From Deltaproteobacteria bacterium (GTDB lineage Bacteria > Myxococcota > Myxococcia > Myxococcales > Anaeromyxobacteraceae): a stretch of DNA of 64,000 nucleotides. This document shows positions 43,435-52,810 of this stretch, in pieces. The first letter of the stretch is position 1; each line of letters starts with the position of its first letter. Under the pieces are notes generated by a model that was not told the DNA's origin, searched no databases, and saw only the letters and a program-made list of their open reading frames with translations. A program made the translations under genes and the position numbers. The stretch covers positions 62,001 to 126,000 of the forward strand of contig JACRMN010000017.1 of NCBI GenBank assembly GCA_016214955.1, written 5' to 3'.

Positions 43435-44955
43435 ATGGGCTCCCTTCCGGTCATCGGTTCCGAAGCGGCCCCTCCGGCCGCCAACTGCGGCTTCGGGCGG
43501 GGCTGCGGCGACGCGTCGGCGCCGGCCCCGCCCGAGGGCCTGGAGGCGCTCGTCCGGAACCACCCCTGCTACAGCGAGGAGGCGCATCACCACTTCGCCC
43601 GCCTCCACGTGGCGGTGGCCCCGGCCTGCAACATCCAGTGCAACTACTGCAACCGGAAGTACGACTGCCAGAACGAGAGCCGGCCGGGAGTGGTCTCGGA
43701 GCGGCTCACGCCCCAGCAGGCGGTGCAGAAGGTGCTGGCGGTGGCGGCCCAGGTGCCGGAGCTCTCGGTGGTGGGCATCGCCGGGCCGGGCGACGCGCTC
43801 GCCAACCCGGCGGCCACCTTCGCCACGCTGGAGGGCATCCGCCGGGCGGCGCCCGACCTGACGCTCTGCCTCTCCACCAACGGCCTGGCGCTGCCGGCCC
43901 ACGCCGACAGGCTGGCCGACCTGGGCGTGCGCCACGTCACCGTCACCGTCAACATGATCGACCCGGAGGTGGGGGAGCGCATCTACCCCTGGATCGTCAT
44001 GGGCGGGAGGAAGATCCGCGGGCAGGCGGCCTCGCGCATCCTCTCCGAGCGGCAGCTCACCGGCATCGCCCGGCTGCGGGAGCGGGGCGTGCTGGTCAAG
44101 GTGAACGCGGTGGTGATCCCCGGCGTCAACGACAGGCACCTGCCGGCGGTGACCCGGGCGGTGCGGCAAGCCGGCGCCTTCCTGGTCAACCTGGTGCCCA
44201 TGATCTCGGCCGCCGAGCACGGGACCCACTTCGGCCTCACCGGTCGGCGCGGCCCCAGCGACGCCGAGCTGGAGGCGGTGCAGCGGGCCTGCCAGCTCGA
44301 CGCCAGGCTGATGCGCCACTGCCGCCAGTGCCGGGCCGACGCCGTGGGCCGGCTGGGCGAGGACCGCTTCGCCGAGTTCACGCTGGCGAGGCTGCCGCCG
44401 GGGCCGGCGCGCGACGCCGCCGACCTGCGGGCCGAGCGGCGCCGCGCCGTCGAGAGGGCCCGCGCCATCGCGGTGCGGGAGAGGACGGAGGCGTTGCGCG
44501 ACGCCGCGGCGCTCCCCGCGGCCACCACCGGGCGCGCCGCCGTGGCCACGAAGAGCGGCGGCCTGGTGGACCAGCACTTCGGCCACGCCCGCGAGTTCCT
44601 GGTCTACGACGTCACGCCGGCCGGCGCCCGGCTGGTGGGCAGGCGGGTGGTGGAGCTGTACTGCGCCGGCGGGGAGGGGGAGGAGGACGCGCTCGACGCC
44701 TCCCTGCGGACCCTTGCCGACTGCCACGCGGTGCTCAGCGCCAGGGTGGGCCACTGCCCGCGCGGCCAGCTCGCCGCCGCCGGCATCGAGCCGGTGGTGG
44801 ACCAGGCCTTCCGGCCCATCGAGGCGGCGCTGCTCGCCTGGCTGGCCGACCGCTCGGCCCGCGCGGCGCGGGGCGAGGCGGCGCCGCTCCTGCCGCGGCC
44901 GGCGGCACCGGCGCGCGCGGATCCAGCGGCGGTGGCCGGGCGCGTCGTGGCGTAG
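43435..44955 (+). CDS. nifB: NifB, radical SAM FeMo-cofactor biosynthesis enzyme
   Basis: Builds NifB-co, the carbide-centred 8Fe core of the nitrogenase cofactor. The 506-residue protein has the radical SAM cysteines C65, C69 and C72 (ACNIQCNYCNRKYDC), plus further conserved cysteines in HPCYSEEAHHHFARLH and RHCRQCRADAVG. The C-terminal third (about 365-480) is a NifX-like domain (VDQHFGHAREFLVYDV). So both known NifB modules are present. It is probably the last nif gene of the operon; a rhodanese gene follows after 40 bases. Confidence 0.96.
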   Translation: MGSLPVIGSEAAPPAANCGFGRGCGDASAPAPPEGLEALVRNHPCYSEEAHHHFARLHVAVAPACNIQCNYCNRKYDCQNESRPGVVSERLTPQQAVQKVLAVAAQVPELSVVGIAGPGDALANPAATFATLEGIRRAAPDLTLCLSTNGLALPAHADRLADLGVRHVTVTVNMIDPEVGERIYPWIVMGGRKIRGQAASRILSERQLTGIARLRERGVLVKVNAVVIPGVNDRHLPAVTRAVRQAGAFLVNLVPMISAAEHGTHFGLTGRRGPSDAELEAVQRACQLDARLMRHCRQCRADAVGRLGEDRFAEFTLARLPPGPARDAADLRAERRRAVERARAIAVRERTEALRDAAALPAATTGRAAVATKSGGLVDQHFGHAREFLVYDVTPAGARLVGRRVVELYCAGGEGEEDALDASLRTLADCHAVLSARVGHCPRGQLAAAGIEPVVDQAFRPIEAALLAWLADRSARAARGEAAPLLPRPAAPARADPAAVAGRVVA

Positions 44956-44995
44956 GCCTGCGGCCGGTCGCCGTCCGTGCTAGGTGAGGGGGACC

Positions 44996-45832
44996 ATGTC
45001 CTTCGGCCCCATCCTCTCGCCCGAGGCGCTCCGCCAGAGCGCCCTGCCCATCCGCCTCCTCGACGCCCGCGCCGCCGAGGCCTACGCCGCCGGCCACCTC
45101 CCCGGCGCCCTCCACGCCGACCCGGAGCGGGCGCTGAGCGCGGCCGGCGACCCGGGCTTCGACCCGCGCCAGGGCGGGCGCCACCCGCTCCCGCCGCTGC
45201 CGCGCTTCGCGGCCCAGCTCGGGGCCTGGGGCGTGGGGCCCGATACCTGGGTGGTGGCCTACGACGCCGCCTCGGGGGGCAACGCCGCCGCCCGGCTCTG
45301 GTGGATGCTCCGGGCCGTGGGCCACGAGCGGGTCGCCGTGCTCGACGGCGGGCTGGCGGCTGCCGCGGCGGCCGGCCTGGCCGCCACCGCCGAGCCCGCG
45401 AAGCCCCCGCCGGCGCGTCCCCCTTACCCGGCCACCGCCTGGCGGCGGCCGCTGGCTGCCCTGGGCGAGGTGGAGAGGCGGATCGCCGACCCGGCCTGGA
45501 AGGTGCTCGACGTCCGCAGCCGCGAGCGGTGGCGGGGCGAGACCGAGCCCTACGACCCGCCCGCCGGCCGCATCCCCGGCACCGTCAACCTGCCCTACAC
45601 CGACGCCCTCGGGCCCGACGGCCGCTTCTTACCCGCCGACCGGCTGAAGGCGCTGTACCTGGGCCTGCTCGGCGGGACGCCGCCGGAGCGGCTGGTGGTC
45701 CACTGCGGCTCCGGCATCACCGCCTGCCACACGCTGCTGGCCCTGGAGCTCGCCGGCCTGTCCGGTTCCTCGCTCTACGTCGGCTCCTACAGCGAGTGGT
45801 GCCGCAGCGGGAAGCCGCTGGGGCGGGGGTAG
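44996..45832 (+). CDS. Rhodanese-type sulfurtransferase (two-domain)
   Basis: A 278-residue tandem rhodanese of the thiosulfate/3-mercaptopyruvate type. The inactive N-terminal domain has LLDARAAEAYAAGHLPGALH. The C-terminal domain has VLDVRSRERWRGE and the active-site cysteine in VVHCGSGITACHTLLAL. The CGSGIT loop is typical. I chose the ATG because GAGGGGG lies just upstream; a GTG at 44984 lacks a site. Right after nifB it may be read through from the nif promoter and could supply sulfur for clusters, but that link is inference. Confidence 0.9.
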   Translation: MSFGPILSPEALRQSALPIRLLDARAAEAYAAGHLPGALHADPERALSAAGDPGFDPRQGGRHPLPPLPRFAAQLGAWGVGPDTWVVAYDAASGGNAAARLWWMLRAVGHERVAVLDGGLAAAAAAGLAATAEPAKPPPARPPYPATAWRRPLAALGEVERRIADPAWKVLDVRSRERWRGETEPYDPPAGRIPGTVNLPYTDALGPDGRFLPADRLKALYLGLLGGTPPERLVVHCGSGITACHTLLALELAGLSGSSLYVGSYSEWCRSGKPLGRG

Positions 45833-45925
45833 GGCTCCCCGGCGGGCAGGCTGGCCAACTCCGATCCCACCGCCTACGATTGCCTGGGCCGCAACTTCTA
45901 CCTGCGGGCCTCGCAGGCCTTCTGA
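45833..45925 (+). pseudogene. Possible C-terminal remnant of a TonB-dependent outer-membrane receptor
   Basis: In frame after the rhodanese stop, the DNA reads 30 codons ending LANSDPTAYDCLGRNFYLRA-SQAF and stop. The pattern Y-D-x-x-G-R-x-F-Y-x-x-x-x-x-F at the very end is the hallmark of the last beta strand of TonB-dependent receptors. Nothing upstream matches a receptor. The reading is by pattern only. Confidence 0.4.
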
Positions 45926-45946
45926 CGGAGCCGGGGAGGGGGGCGC

Positions 45947-47029
45947 GTGAAGCGACGAGGGGTGTGGGTCGCCGGCGGCGCGCTGGCGGCGCTGCTCGGC
46001 TACCTGCTTGCCTGGCCGGTGCCCATCGAGCCGGTGGCCTGGCAGGCGCCGCGGGCGCCGGCGCGCGAGGGGGCCTGGGCCCCCAACGACCGGCTCCGGG
46101 CGGTGGAGCGCATCGGCGCAGGCCAGGTGGACGGCCCCGAGGCCACCGCCATCGACGGCGCCGGGCGGGTCTTCACCGGCACCCGCGACGGGCGCATCCT
46201 GCGGCTCGAGCCCGGGGCCCGCTCCTTCGCGCTGCACGCCCGCACCGGCGGGCGGCCGCTGGGGATGGCCGCGGCACCGGGAGGCGGCCTGGTGGTGGCC
46301 GACGCCGAGAAGGGGCTGCTCTCGGTCTCGCCGGCCGGCGAGGTGAAGGTGCTGGCCACCGGCCACGGCGGGCTGCCCTTCCGGCTCACCGACGACGTGG
46401 TGCTGGGCAGCGACGGCACCGCCTACTTCACCGACGCCAGCAGCCGCTTCGGGCTGGGCGGCGAGCGGGAGGACGTGCTCGAGCACGCCGGCCGCGGGCG
46501 GCTCCTGGCCTGGCGGCCGCAGACCGGCGCCACGGAGCTGCTGCTCTCCGGCCTCCAGTTCGCGAACGGGGTGGCCCTCTCCGGCGACGAGTCCTTCCTG
46601 CTGGTGAACGAGACCGGCGCCTACCGCATCGTGCGCTACTGGCTGGCCGGGCCGCGCCGGGGCACCTCCGAACCCTTCCTCGAGAACCTGCCCGGCCTCC
46701 CCGACAACCTCACCTGGTCGGCGGAGCGGCGCGCCTTCTGGGTGGCCCTCTTCTCGCCGCGGGTGGCGGCGCTCGACCTGCTGGCGCCGCACCCCTGGCT
46801 GCGGAAGCTGGTCCTGCGGCTGCCGCTGTGGATCCAGCCTCAGCCCAGGCTCCAGGCGATGGCGCTGGCGGTGGACGAGCAAGGGCGGGTGGTGGAGTGG
46901 ATGGAGGATGCCTCGGCCCACCCCTACGCGCCGGTGACGAGCGTGCGCGAGCACGCCGGCTTCCTCTGGCTGGGCAGCCTCCGCGAGGACGCGCTGGGTC
47001 GGGTCGGGGCGCCGCCCATCCCGCGGTGA
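45947..47029 (+). CDS. SMP-30/strictosidine-synthase-like six-bladed propeller protein
   Basis: The product (360 residues) has an N-terminal membrane anchor or uncleaved signal (about 5-22), then an SMP-30/gluconolactonase/strictosidine-synthase-like propeller: VDGPEATAIDGAGRVFTG, LVVADAEKGLLSV, LTDDVVLGSDGTAYFTDASS and LQFANGVALSGDESFLLVNE. FANGVALS and TDASS are typical of the strictosidine-synthase branch, which includes many hydrolases of unknown substrate. It is likely periplasmic. GTG start preceded by GGGGAGGGGGG. Confidence 0.85.
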   Translation: MKRRGVWVAGGALAALLGYLLAWPVPIEPVAWQAPRAPAREGAWAPNDRLRAVERIGAGQVDGPEATAIDGAGRVFTGTRDGRILRLEPGARSFALHARTGGRPLGMAAAPGGGLVVADAEKGLLSVSPAGEVKVLATGHGGLPFRLTDDVVLGSDGTAYFTDASSRFGLGGEREDVLEHAGRGRLLAWRPQTGATELLLSGLQFANGVALSGDESFLLVNETGAYRIVRYWLAGPRRGTSEPFLENLPGLPDNLTWSAERRAFWVALFSPRVAALDLLAPHPWLRKLVLRLPLWIQPQPRLQAMALAVDEQGRVVEWMEDASAHPYAPVTSVREHAGFLWLGSLREDALGRVGAPPIPR

Positions 47030-47039
47030 GGCCCGCGGC

Positions 47040-47068
47040 TTGCGCGCCGTGGCCGCGGCCGCTACATT
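47040..47068 (+). promoter_or_regulatory. Sigma-70-type promoter of the PheRS-like gene
   Basis: TTGCGC and TACATT are separated by exactly 17 bases, the ideal spacing. Predicted start is near 47075. This leaves about 195 bases of leader before the GTG. Confidence 0.6.
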
Positions 47069-47074
47069 GTCCTC

Positions 47075-47269
47075 GTGAGCTACGGCTGCGCCGCGCGTCG
47101 ATTTACGAGCCCCCGGGCCCTGCATGGGTGCCGGGAGGCCGCGCGCAGCTAGCTCGCGATTCCTCTCGAGGCTGCCGGTCGGCGGCGCACCCAGCGGGCA
47201 CCGGGGGTCGCGCGTTCCCTGCTGCGCCCTCCGCGCGGGGCGCACCCACCCGCAGCCTCCGAGGTTCCC
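47075..47269 (+). promoter_or_regulatory. Long structured 5' leader, candidate cis-regulatory RNA
   Basis: Two domains can be folded by eye. Domain 1 pairs GAGCT and GCTGCGC (47077-47091) with GCGCAGC and AGCTC (47143-47155), 12 pairs in two helices. Inside it, CCCGGGCCC-TGCAT-GGGTGCCGGG forms a second hairpin. Domain 2 is closed by GAGGCTGC with GCAGCCTC just before the ribosome site. GGCGCACCC occurs twice within domain 2. Near its middle, GGGCACCGGGGGTCGCGCG resembles a T-box core but lacks the TGG that pairs with tRNA ends. A regulatory role is inference. Confidence 0.4.
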
Positions 47270-48430
47270 GTGTCCCGCTCTCCCGACTCGCAGAAGACCG
47301 CCCCCCGTACCCTCTCGGCCGAGGAGCTGCGCCGCGCCCGCGCCCTCCGCGACCTCACCGACCCGGCGCAGGGCCCGCATGCCATGCAGCAGCTCCTCGC
47401 CGACGCCCTGGCCGCGCTCCAGGGCGCCTGGGCCTGCGAGGTCATCCTGCGCCGCGCCGACCCGGTGGTGCCGGTAGCCGACAACTACGACAGGCTCGGC
47501 TACCCGGCCGACGGCGCCGCCCGCGCCGCCCGCTACACCCGCTACGTCTCGCCGACCACGCTGCTCCGCACCCAGACCTCGGCCATGATCCCGCCGCTCC
47601 TCCACGAGCTGGCCGAGGACCCGCCGGCCGACGCCGTGCTCGCCTGCCCGGGCCTGGTGTGGCGGCGCGACCGCATCGACAGGCTCCACACCGGCGAGCC
47701 GCACCAGGTGGACCTGTGGCGCATCCGCCGCGGTCCGCCGCTCGGCGACGCCGACCTGCGGGAGATGATCGGGCTGGTGGTGGAGGCCCTGCTGCCGGGC
47801 CGCACCTGGCGCGCCACGCCGGCGGTCCACCCGTACACCCGCCGCGGCCTGCAGATCGACGTGCGCGACGGAGGCGCCTGGGTGGAGATCGGCGAGTGCG
47901 GCATGGCGAGCGAGGCCCTGCTCGCCGCCGAGGGCATGCCCTGGGAGGTCACGGGCCTGGCCCTGGGGCTGGGGCTCGACCGGGTCCTCATGCTCCGCAA
48001 GGAGATCCCCGACATCCGGCTGCTGCGCTCGGCCGACCCGCGCGCCGCCGGACAGCTCCTCGACCTCGGCCCCTGGCGGCCGCTCAGCGACCAGCCGGAG
48101 ATCCGGCGGGATCTCTCGGTGGCGGTGGAGGCCGATGCCTCGCTGGAGGAGCTGGGCGACCGGGTGCGGCAGGTGCTGGGGTCGCGGGCCGACGCGGTGG
48201 AGTGCGTCGAGGTGCTCTCGGTCGCCTACCCGGCGGAGCTGCCGGAGGTGGCGCGGAAGCGGCTCGGCATGACGGCGGGCCAGAAGAACGTGCTCCTCCG
48301 CGTGGTGCTGCGCGACCTGCACCGCACCCTGACCGCCGACGAGGCCAATGAGCTGCGCGACGAGGTGTACGCCGCGCTCCACCGCGGCGCGCGCCACCAG
48401 TGGGCGGGCCAGCGCGGGCGGGCGGCGTAG
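47270..48430 (+). CDS. Single-chain PheRS-like protein with FDX-ACB domain, function unknown
   Basis: A 386-residue class II synthetase-like core related to PheS, fused to the ferredoxin-fold anticodon-binding (FDX-ACB) domain normally found at the end of PheT. This is the layout of mitochondrial, monomeric PheRS. Core motifs: VSPTTLLRTQTSAMIPPLL (about residue 98), DRIDRLHTGEPHQVDLWRI (about 135), WVEIGECGMASEALL and motif 3 LALGLGLDRVLML (about 230). FDX-ACB: RRDLSVAVEADASLEELGDRV (about 283 on). Unusual: HQVD replaces the HQLE of motif 2. Cells normally also have PheS/PheT, so this may charge or modify another substrate. GAGG precedes the GTG. Confidence 0.75.
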   Translation: MSRSPDSQKTAPRTLSAEELRRARALRDLTDPAQGPHAMQQLLADALAALQGAWACEVILRRADPVVPVADNYDRLGYPADGAARAARYTRYVSPTTLLRTQTSAMIPPLLHELAEDPPADAVLACPGLVWRRDRIDRLHTGEPHQVDLWRIRRGPPLGDADLREMIGLVVEALLPGRTWRATPAVHPYTRRGLQIDVRDGGAWVEIGECGMASEALLAAEGMPWEVTGLALGLGLDRVLMLRKEIPDIRLLRSADPRAAGQLLDLGPWRPLSDQPEIRRDLSVAVEADASLEELGDRVRQVLGSRADAVECVEVLSVAYPAELPEVARKRLGMTAGQKNVLLRVVLRDLHRTLTADEANELRDEVYAALHRGARHQWAGQRGRAA

Positions 48431-48708
48431 GGCCCTCGGCGGGCCGGAGCGGCGCGAGACTGCCGGCGCTGCGACCTACAGTGAACACAGGGCCCGGTCC
48501 TCCGCGCCCCGAGGCGGGGTAAGGGCGTTCGGGCGATGCCCGCTGCTCCCACGGACCGAAGCAATGCCGGCGCCGCGCGACGAAGCCTCCTGGGCCGAGA
48601 GGCGCGCGGCGCGTTGCATTGCTCGGGGTCTGCGCACGGAACCGGCCGCAGGTCGTTGCCGTGAAGACCCGGCCCGCCGAGGGGCGCGGAGGACCGGGCC
48701 CGGGCGCT

Positions 48709-49938
48709 CTACACGCCCACCAGCATCCGCTCCGGGTCCTCGATGCACTCCTTCACGCGCACCAGGAAGCCCACCGCCTCGCGGCCGTCCACCAGGCGGT
48801 GGTCGTAGGAGAGGGCCACGTACATCATGGGGCGGACCACCACCTGGTCGCCCTCGCCCACCACCGGCCGCTTCTCGATCTTGTGCAGCCCCAGGATGCC
48901 CGACTGCGGCGGGTTGAGGATGGGCGTGGAGAGCAGCGAGCCGTAGATGCCGCCGTTGGTGATGGTGAAGGTGCCGCCGGCCAGCTCGTCCATGGTGATG
49001 CGGCTCTCCCGCGCCTTCTTCGCCAGCTCGAAGAGCGCCTTCTCCACCTCGGCGAAGGAGAGGTGTCCGGCGTCGCGGATGACCGGGACCACCAGCCCCT
49101 TGCCGCCGCCCACCGCCACGCCCAGGTCGTGCCGCTCCTTGTAGACGATGTCGTTGCCGCGGATCTCGGCGTTGAGGGTCGGGAAGGCCTGGAGCGCCTC
49201 CACCGCGGCGCGGACGAAGAAGCCCATGAAGCCGAGCTTCACCCCGTGCTTCTCCAGGAAGGCGGGGCCGTGCCGCTCGCGCAGCGCCAGCACCCGCGTC
49301 ATGTCCACCTCGTTGAAGGTGGTGAGGATGGCGGCGGTGGACTGGGCCTCGAGGAGCCGGCGGGCCACGGTGCGCCGCAGCGGCGACATGGGCACGGAGC
49401 GCTCGCCGGGGCCGAGCGGCGCGGGTGCAGGCGTGGGCGCCGGCGCGGGTGCGAGGGCCAGCGCCGGTGCGGTGCCGCTCCCGCCGGCCTGGCGGCGGCG
49501 CGCCGAGGGAGGGAGCCGCAGGGCGCGGACCGCCGTGGGTGCGGGAGCGGGGCCGAGGGCCAGGGGCGCGGTCGGCCCTTCGACTCGTGCCCGCTGGGGC
49601 GGGCCCTCGCTCAGGGCAGGGGTCGCGGTCGAGGTCGAGGTCGCGGTCGGGGCCGCGATCGGGGTCGCGATCCGGGTCGCGGACGGCACCGCGCTCACCG
49701 CCGCGCTCTCGATGATCCCGATGGTCTCGCCCACCGCCACCTCGGTGCCCTGCGCCCGCAGGATGCGGGCCAGGACGCCGGCCGACGGCGCCGGCAGCGC
49801 CACCGTGGCCTTCTCGCTCTCCACCTCCACCACCGGCTCGTCGGCGGCGACGGCGTCGCCCTCCTTCTTGAGCCACACACCCACCACCGCCCTCGTCAGC
49901 GACTCCCCGAGCGCGGGCACCTTCAGCTCCACCGGCAT
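48709..49938 (-). CDS. sucB: Dihydrolipoyl succinyltransferase (E2) of 2-oxoglutarate dehydrogenase
   Basis: The E2 core of the 2-oxoglutarate dehydrogenase complex, 409 residues. The N-terminal lipoyl domain (about 1-77) has the lipoylated lysine in [10 protein letters not shown]. The C-terminal catalytic domain (about 180-409) has [26 protein letters not shown] and the catalytic [12 protein letters not shown]. The E3-binding domain usually found between them is reduced to [14 protein letters not shown], followed by Pro/Ala repeats. The linker is encoded by hexamer repeats. Starts 22 bases after sucA; the E3 gene is not adjacent. Confidence 0.93.
   Translation of the reverse strand: MPVELKVPALGESLTRAVVGVWLKKEGDAVAADEPVVEVESEKATVALPAPSAGVLARILRAQGTEVAVGETIGIIESAAVSAVPSATRIATPIAAPTATSTSTATPALSEGPPQRARVEGPTAPLALGPAPAPTAVRALRLPPSARRRQAGGSGTAPALALAPAPAPTPAPAPLGPGERSVPMSPLRRTVARRLLEAQSTAAILTTFNEVDMTRVLALRERHGPAFLEKHGVKLGFMGFFVRAAVEALQAFPTLNAEIRGNDIVYKERHDLGVAVGGGKGLVVPVIRDAGHLSFAEVEKALFELAKKARESRITMDELAGGTFTITNGGIYGSLLSTPILNPPQSGILGLHKIEKRPVVGEGDQVVVRPMMYVALSYDHRLVDGREAVGFLVRVKECIEDPERMLVGV
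49621..49680. repeat. Hexanucleotide GGTCGN tandem repeat in the sucB linker
   Basis: About ten degenerate 6-bp units (GGTCGC, GGTCGA, GGTCGG, GATCGG and so on) encode the Thr/Ala/Ser/Pro-rich interdomain linker of SucB. Because units are multiples of three, copy number can change without frameshift. A related hexamer recurs in the trp operon. Confidence 0.8.
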
Positions 49939-49960
49939 GGCATCCCTCCTCCCGGCCCGG

Positions 49961-52723
49961 CTAGCCCGCCCGGGCCACCGCCGGCGCCGGGCCCAGGGCC
50001 TCGGCGACCAGCGACTCCTGCTCCAGCTTGTGGCGGGTGGCCGAGCCCGAGGCCGGGCTGGCCGACGCCGGGCGCGAGACGAACGAGGCGGCGCGGCTGC
50101 CGAGGAGCGGCGGCAGGTGCAGCTCCAGGTGGCGCCGGGCGCCCATGTTGGCCGGCTCCTCCTGCGCCCAGCAGAGCTCGGTCGCCGCCGGGTAGCGGGC
50201 AAGCTCCGCCGAGAGCTCCGCCGCCGGGAACGGGTAGAGCTGCTCCAGCCGCAGGAGCGCCGCGTGGCGCACCTGGCGCGCGGCGCGGGCCGCGGAGAGC
50301 TCGTAGAAGAGCTTCCCCGACGAGAGCACCACGCGGCGGACCGCGGCCGGTTCGGCGGCGGGGTCGGGCAGCACCTTCTGGAACCGGCCGGTGGCCAGCG
50401 CCGAGAGGGGCGAGACCGCCTCCGGGTGGCGCAGCAGGCTCTTCGGAGACATCACCACCAGCGGCTTCCGCCAGGGCGCCAGCACCTGGCGTCGCAGGGC
50501 GTGGAAGATCTGCGCCGGGGTGGTGAGGTTGGCGACGAACCAGTTGTCGTCCACCGCCAGGTCGAGGAAGCGCTCCAGCCGGGCGCTGGAGTGCTCGGGC
50601 CCCTGACCCTCCATGCCGTGGGGCAGGAGCAGCACCAGGCCCGAGAGCCGGCCCCACTTGGCCTCGGAGGAGGCCAGGAACTGGTCGAGCACCACCTGGG
50701 CGGCGTTGACGAAGTCGCCGAACTGGGCCTCCCAGATGGTGAGGCCGTCGGGCGCCTCCAGGCTGTAGCCGTACTCGAAGCCCAGCACGCCGGCCTCGGA
50801 GAGCGGGCTGTCGCGCACCTCCACCGGCGCCTGCCCCTCGGCCAGGTGATGGAGCGGCGCGTAGGGGGCGCCGGTCTCCTGGTCGAAGAGCACCGCGTGG
50901 CGGTGGCTGAAGGTTCCGCGCCGGCTGTCCTGGCCCGAGAGCCGGACTCGCCGTCCCTCCAGCGCCAGGGTGGCGAGCGCCAGCGCCTCGGCCATGCCCC
51001 AGTCGAGCGGCCGGTTGCCGGCGGCCATCTCGGCGCGCAGGTCGAGGATGCGGCGCGCCTTGGGGTGGAGGTGGAAGGCGGGCGGGACCTGGGAGAGCGA
51101 GCGGCCCACCTCGGCGAGCCGCGCCAGGGCCACCCCGGTCTCGGGCTCGGGGAGGCGCGACACCGCGCCGCCGCGGTAGCGGACCTTTTCCCCCTCCAGC
51201 ACCGGCGGCTCGGGCGTGGCCGCCAGCGCCGCCGATTCGGCGTAGGCCCGCTCCAGGTCGCGGCGGGCCGCGGCCACCATCTCCTCGGCCTCGGCGGGGG
51301 CCACCACCCCCAGGGCCGCCAGCCGCTCCGCCTCCAGCCGGCGCAGGGTGCGCCGGCCGGCGATGGCCTTCACCATCAGCGGCTGGGTGAAGCCGGGCTC
51401 GTCCCCCTCGTTGTGGCCGTGGCGGCGGTAGCACCAGAGGTCGATGACCGCGTCGGTGCGGAAGCGCTGGCGGAAGTCGAGGGACAGCAGCACCGCCTGG
51501 GCGATGGCCTCCACGTCCTCCCCGTTCACGTGGAAGACCGGGATCTGGAGCATGCGGGCCACGTCGGTGGCGTAGAGGGTGGAGCGGGCCTCGTGGGGCG
51601 AGGTGGTGAAGCCCACCTGGTTGTTCACCACCACGTGGAGCGTGCCGCCCACCTGGTAGCCGTCGAGCTGGGAGAGGTTGAGCTGCTCGGCGACGATGCC
51701 CTGGCCGGCGAAGGCGGCGTCGCCGTGGATGACGATGGGCAGGCCGCTCCCGCGATCGCGGTCGCCGCGCCGGTCCTGGCGGGCGCGCGCCTTGCCCTGC
51801 ACCACGGTGTTGACCCACTCCAGGTGGCTGGGGTTGAAGGCCAGCAGCAGCCGCAGCCCCGCGCCGTCGGCCGTGGGGCGCAGGGTCTCGTGGCCCAGGT
51901 GGTACTTCACGTCGCCGGCGGGGCCGGCGATGATCGCCTGATCGCGGAACTCGGCGAAGATGCGGGCGAGCGGCTTGGCGAGCACCTGGGCCAGCACGTT
52001 GAGCCGTCCCCGGTGGGCCATGCCGATGGTGACGTCGCGCACCCCGTGGCCGGCGGCCCGGTCCAGCACCAGCTCCAGCAGCGCCACCAGCCCCTCGGCC
52101 CCCTCCAGCGAGAAGCGCTTGGCGCCCAGGAAGCGGGTGCCCAGGAACTGCTCGAAGGTCTCGGCGCGGGTGATGCGGTCGAGCAAGAAGCGCTGCACCT
52201 CGGGCAGGAGCCCGATGCGGTTGCGGGTGCGCTCCATCCGCGCCTCCAGCCAGCGGCGCAGCTCGCCGTCGTGGAGGTGGGCGAGCTCGACGCCCAGCTT
52301 GCGGCAGTAGGTCTCGCGGAGGCGGCCCTGGAGGTCGCGCAGGGTGGTGACGCCGTCGGCGGTGGCCACCGGGCGGTCGAGGTCGGACTCGGAGAGGCCG
52401 GCGCCTGCCAGGCCGATGTGCTCGTGGGTGGCGCGCCCCGGATCGAGCGGATCGAGGTCGGCCTGGAGGTGGCCCCGCTCCCGGTAGGCCTGGACCAGCA
52501 GGTCCACCCGCTGCTGGAAGGCCGGATCGCCCCCCGCGGCCGGCACCGCGGCCCGGGCCGCGGAGTGGCCGTTGGCCGGGGTCCCGGCAGGGGCGGGTTC
52601 CGGCCAGCTGGAAAAATAGCTCCGCCAGCCAGGCTCCACCGAGGCCGGATCGGCCCGGTAGCGCTGGTACAGCTCCTCCACGTAGTCCAGGTTCGGTGGG
52701 CTGGGCGCCTGCTCCCGCTCCAT
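49961..52723 (-). CDS. sucA: 2-oxoglutarate dehydrogenase E1 component
   Basis: The thiamine-diphosphate decarboxylase of the TCA cycle, 920 residues, close to the usual 930. The N-terminal E1 segment ([15 protein letters not shown]) is followed by the ThDP domain with [18 protein letters not shown] and [12 protein letters not shown], then [16 protein letters not shown]. The C-terminal transketolase-like part has [18 protein letters not shown] and [20 protein letters not shown]. Co-transcribed with sucB. A full-length E1 suggests a working oxidative TCA cycle. Confidence 0.96.
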   Translation of the reverse strand: MEREQAPSPPNLDYVEELYQRYRADPASVEPGWRSYFSSWPEPAPAGTPANGHSAARAAVPAAGGDPAFQQRVDLLVQAYRERGHLQADLDPLDPGRATHEHIGLAGAGLSESDLDRPVATADGVTTLRDLQGRLRETYCRKLGVELAHLHDGELRRWLEARMERTRNRIGLLPEVQRFLLDRITRAETFEQFLGTRFLGAKRFSLEGAEGLVALLELVLDRAAGHGVRDVTIGMAHRGRLNVLAQVLAKPLARIFAEFRDQAIIAGPAGDVKYHLGHETLRPTADGAGLRLLLAFNPSHLEWVNTVVQGKARARQDRRGDRDRGSGLPIVIHGDAAFAGQGIVAEQLNLSQLDGYQVGGTLHVVVNNQVGFTTSPHEARSTLYATDVARMLQIPVFHVNGEDVEAIAQAVLLSLDFRQRFRTDAVIDLWCYRRHGHNEGDEPGFTQPLMVKAIAGRRTLRRLEAERLAALGVVAPAEAEEMVAAARRDLERAYAESAALAATPEPPVLEGEKVRYRGGAVSRLPEPETGVALARLAEVGRSLSQVPPAFHLHPKARRILDLRAEMAAGNRPLDWGMAEALALATLALEGRRVRLSGQDSRRGTFSHRHAVLFDQETGAPYAPLHHLAEGQAPVEVRDSPLSEAGVLGFEYGYSLEAPDGLTIWEAQFGDFVNAAQVVLDQFLASSEAKWGRLSGLVLLLPHGMEGQGPEHSSARLERFLDLAVDDNWFVANLTTPAQIFHALRRQVLAPWRKPLVVMSPKSLLRHPEAVSPLSALATGRFQKVLPDPAAEPAAVRRVVLSSGKLFYELSAARAARQVRHAALLRLEQLYPFPAAELSAELARYPAATELCWAQEEPANMGARRHLELHLPPLLGSRAASFVSRPASASPASGSATRHKLEQESLVAEALGPAPAVARAG

Positions 52724-52810
52724 GGCCCCTGTCTTAACGGGGGAAGCGCCCGTGCACAGCGGCAGCGCGCCGCCTCGACGGGTGCGGCGGGGATCGGCGC
52801 GGGCGCCCGG

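Noticed and set aside
47075-47269. A tRNA gene or certain T-box riboswitch in the leader
   Set aside because: No GGTTCGAATC-like T-arm for a tRNA, and the T-box core lacks the conserved TGG. Kept only as an unclassified structured leader.
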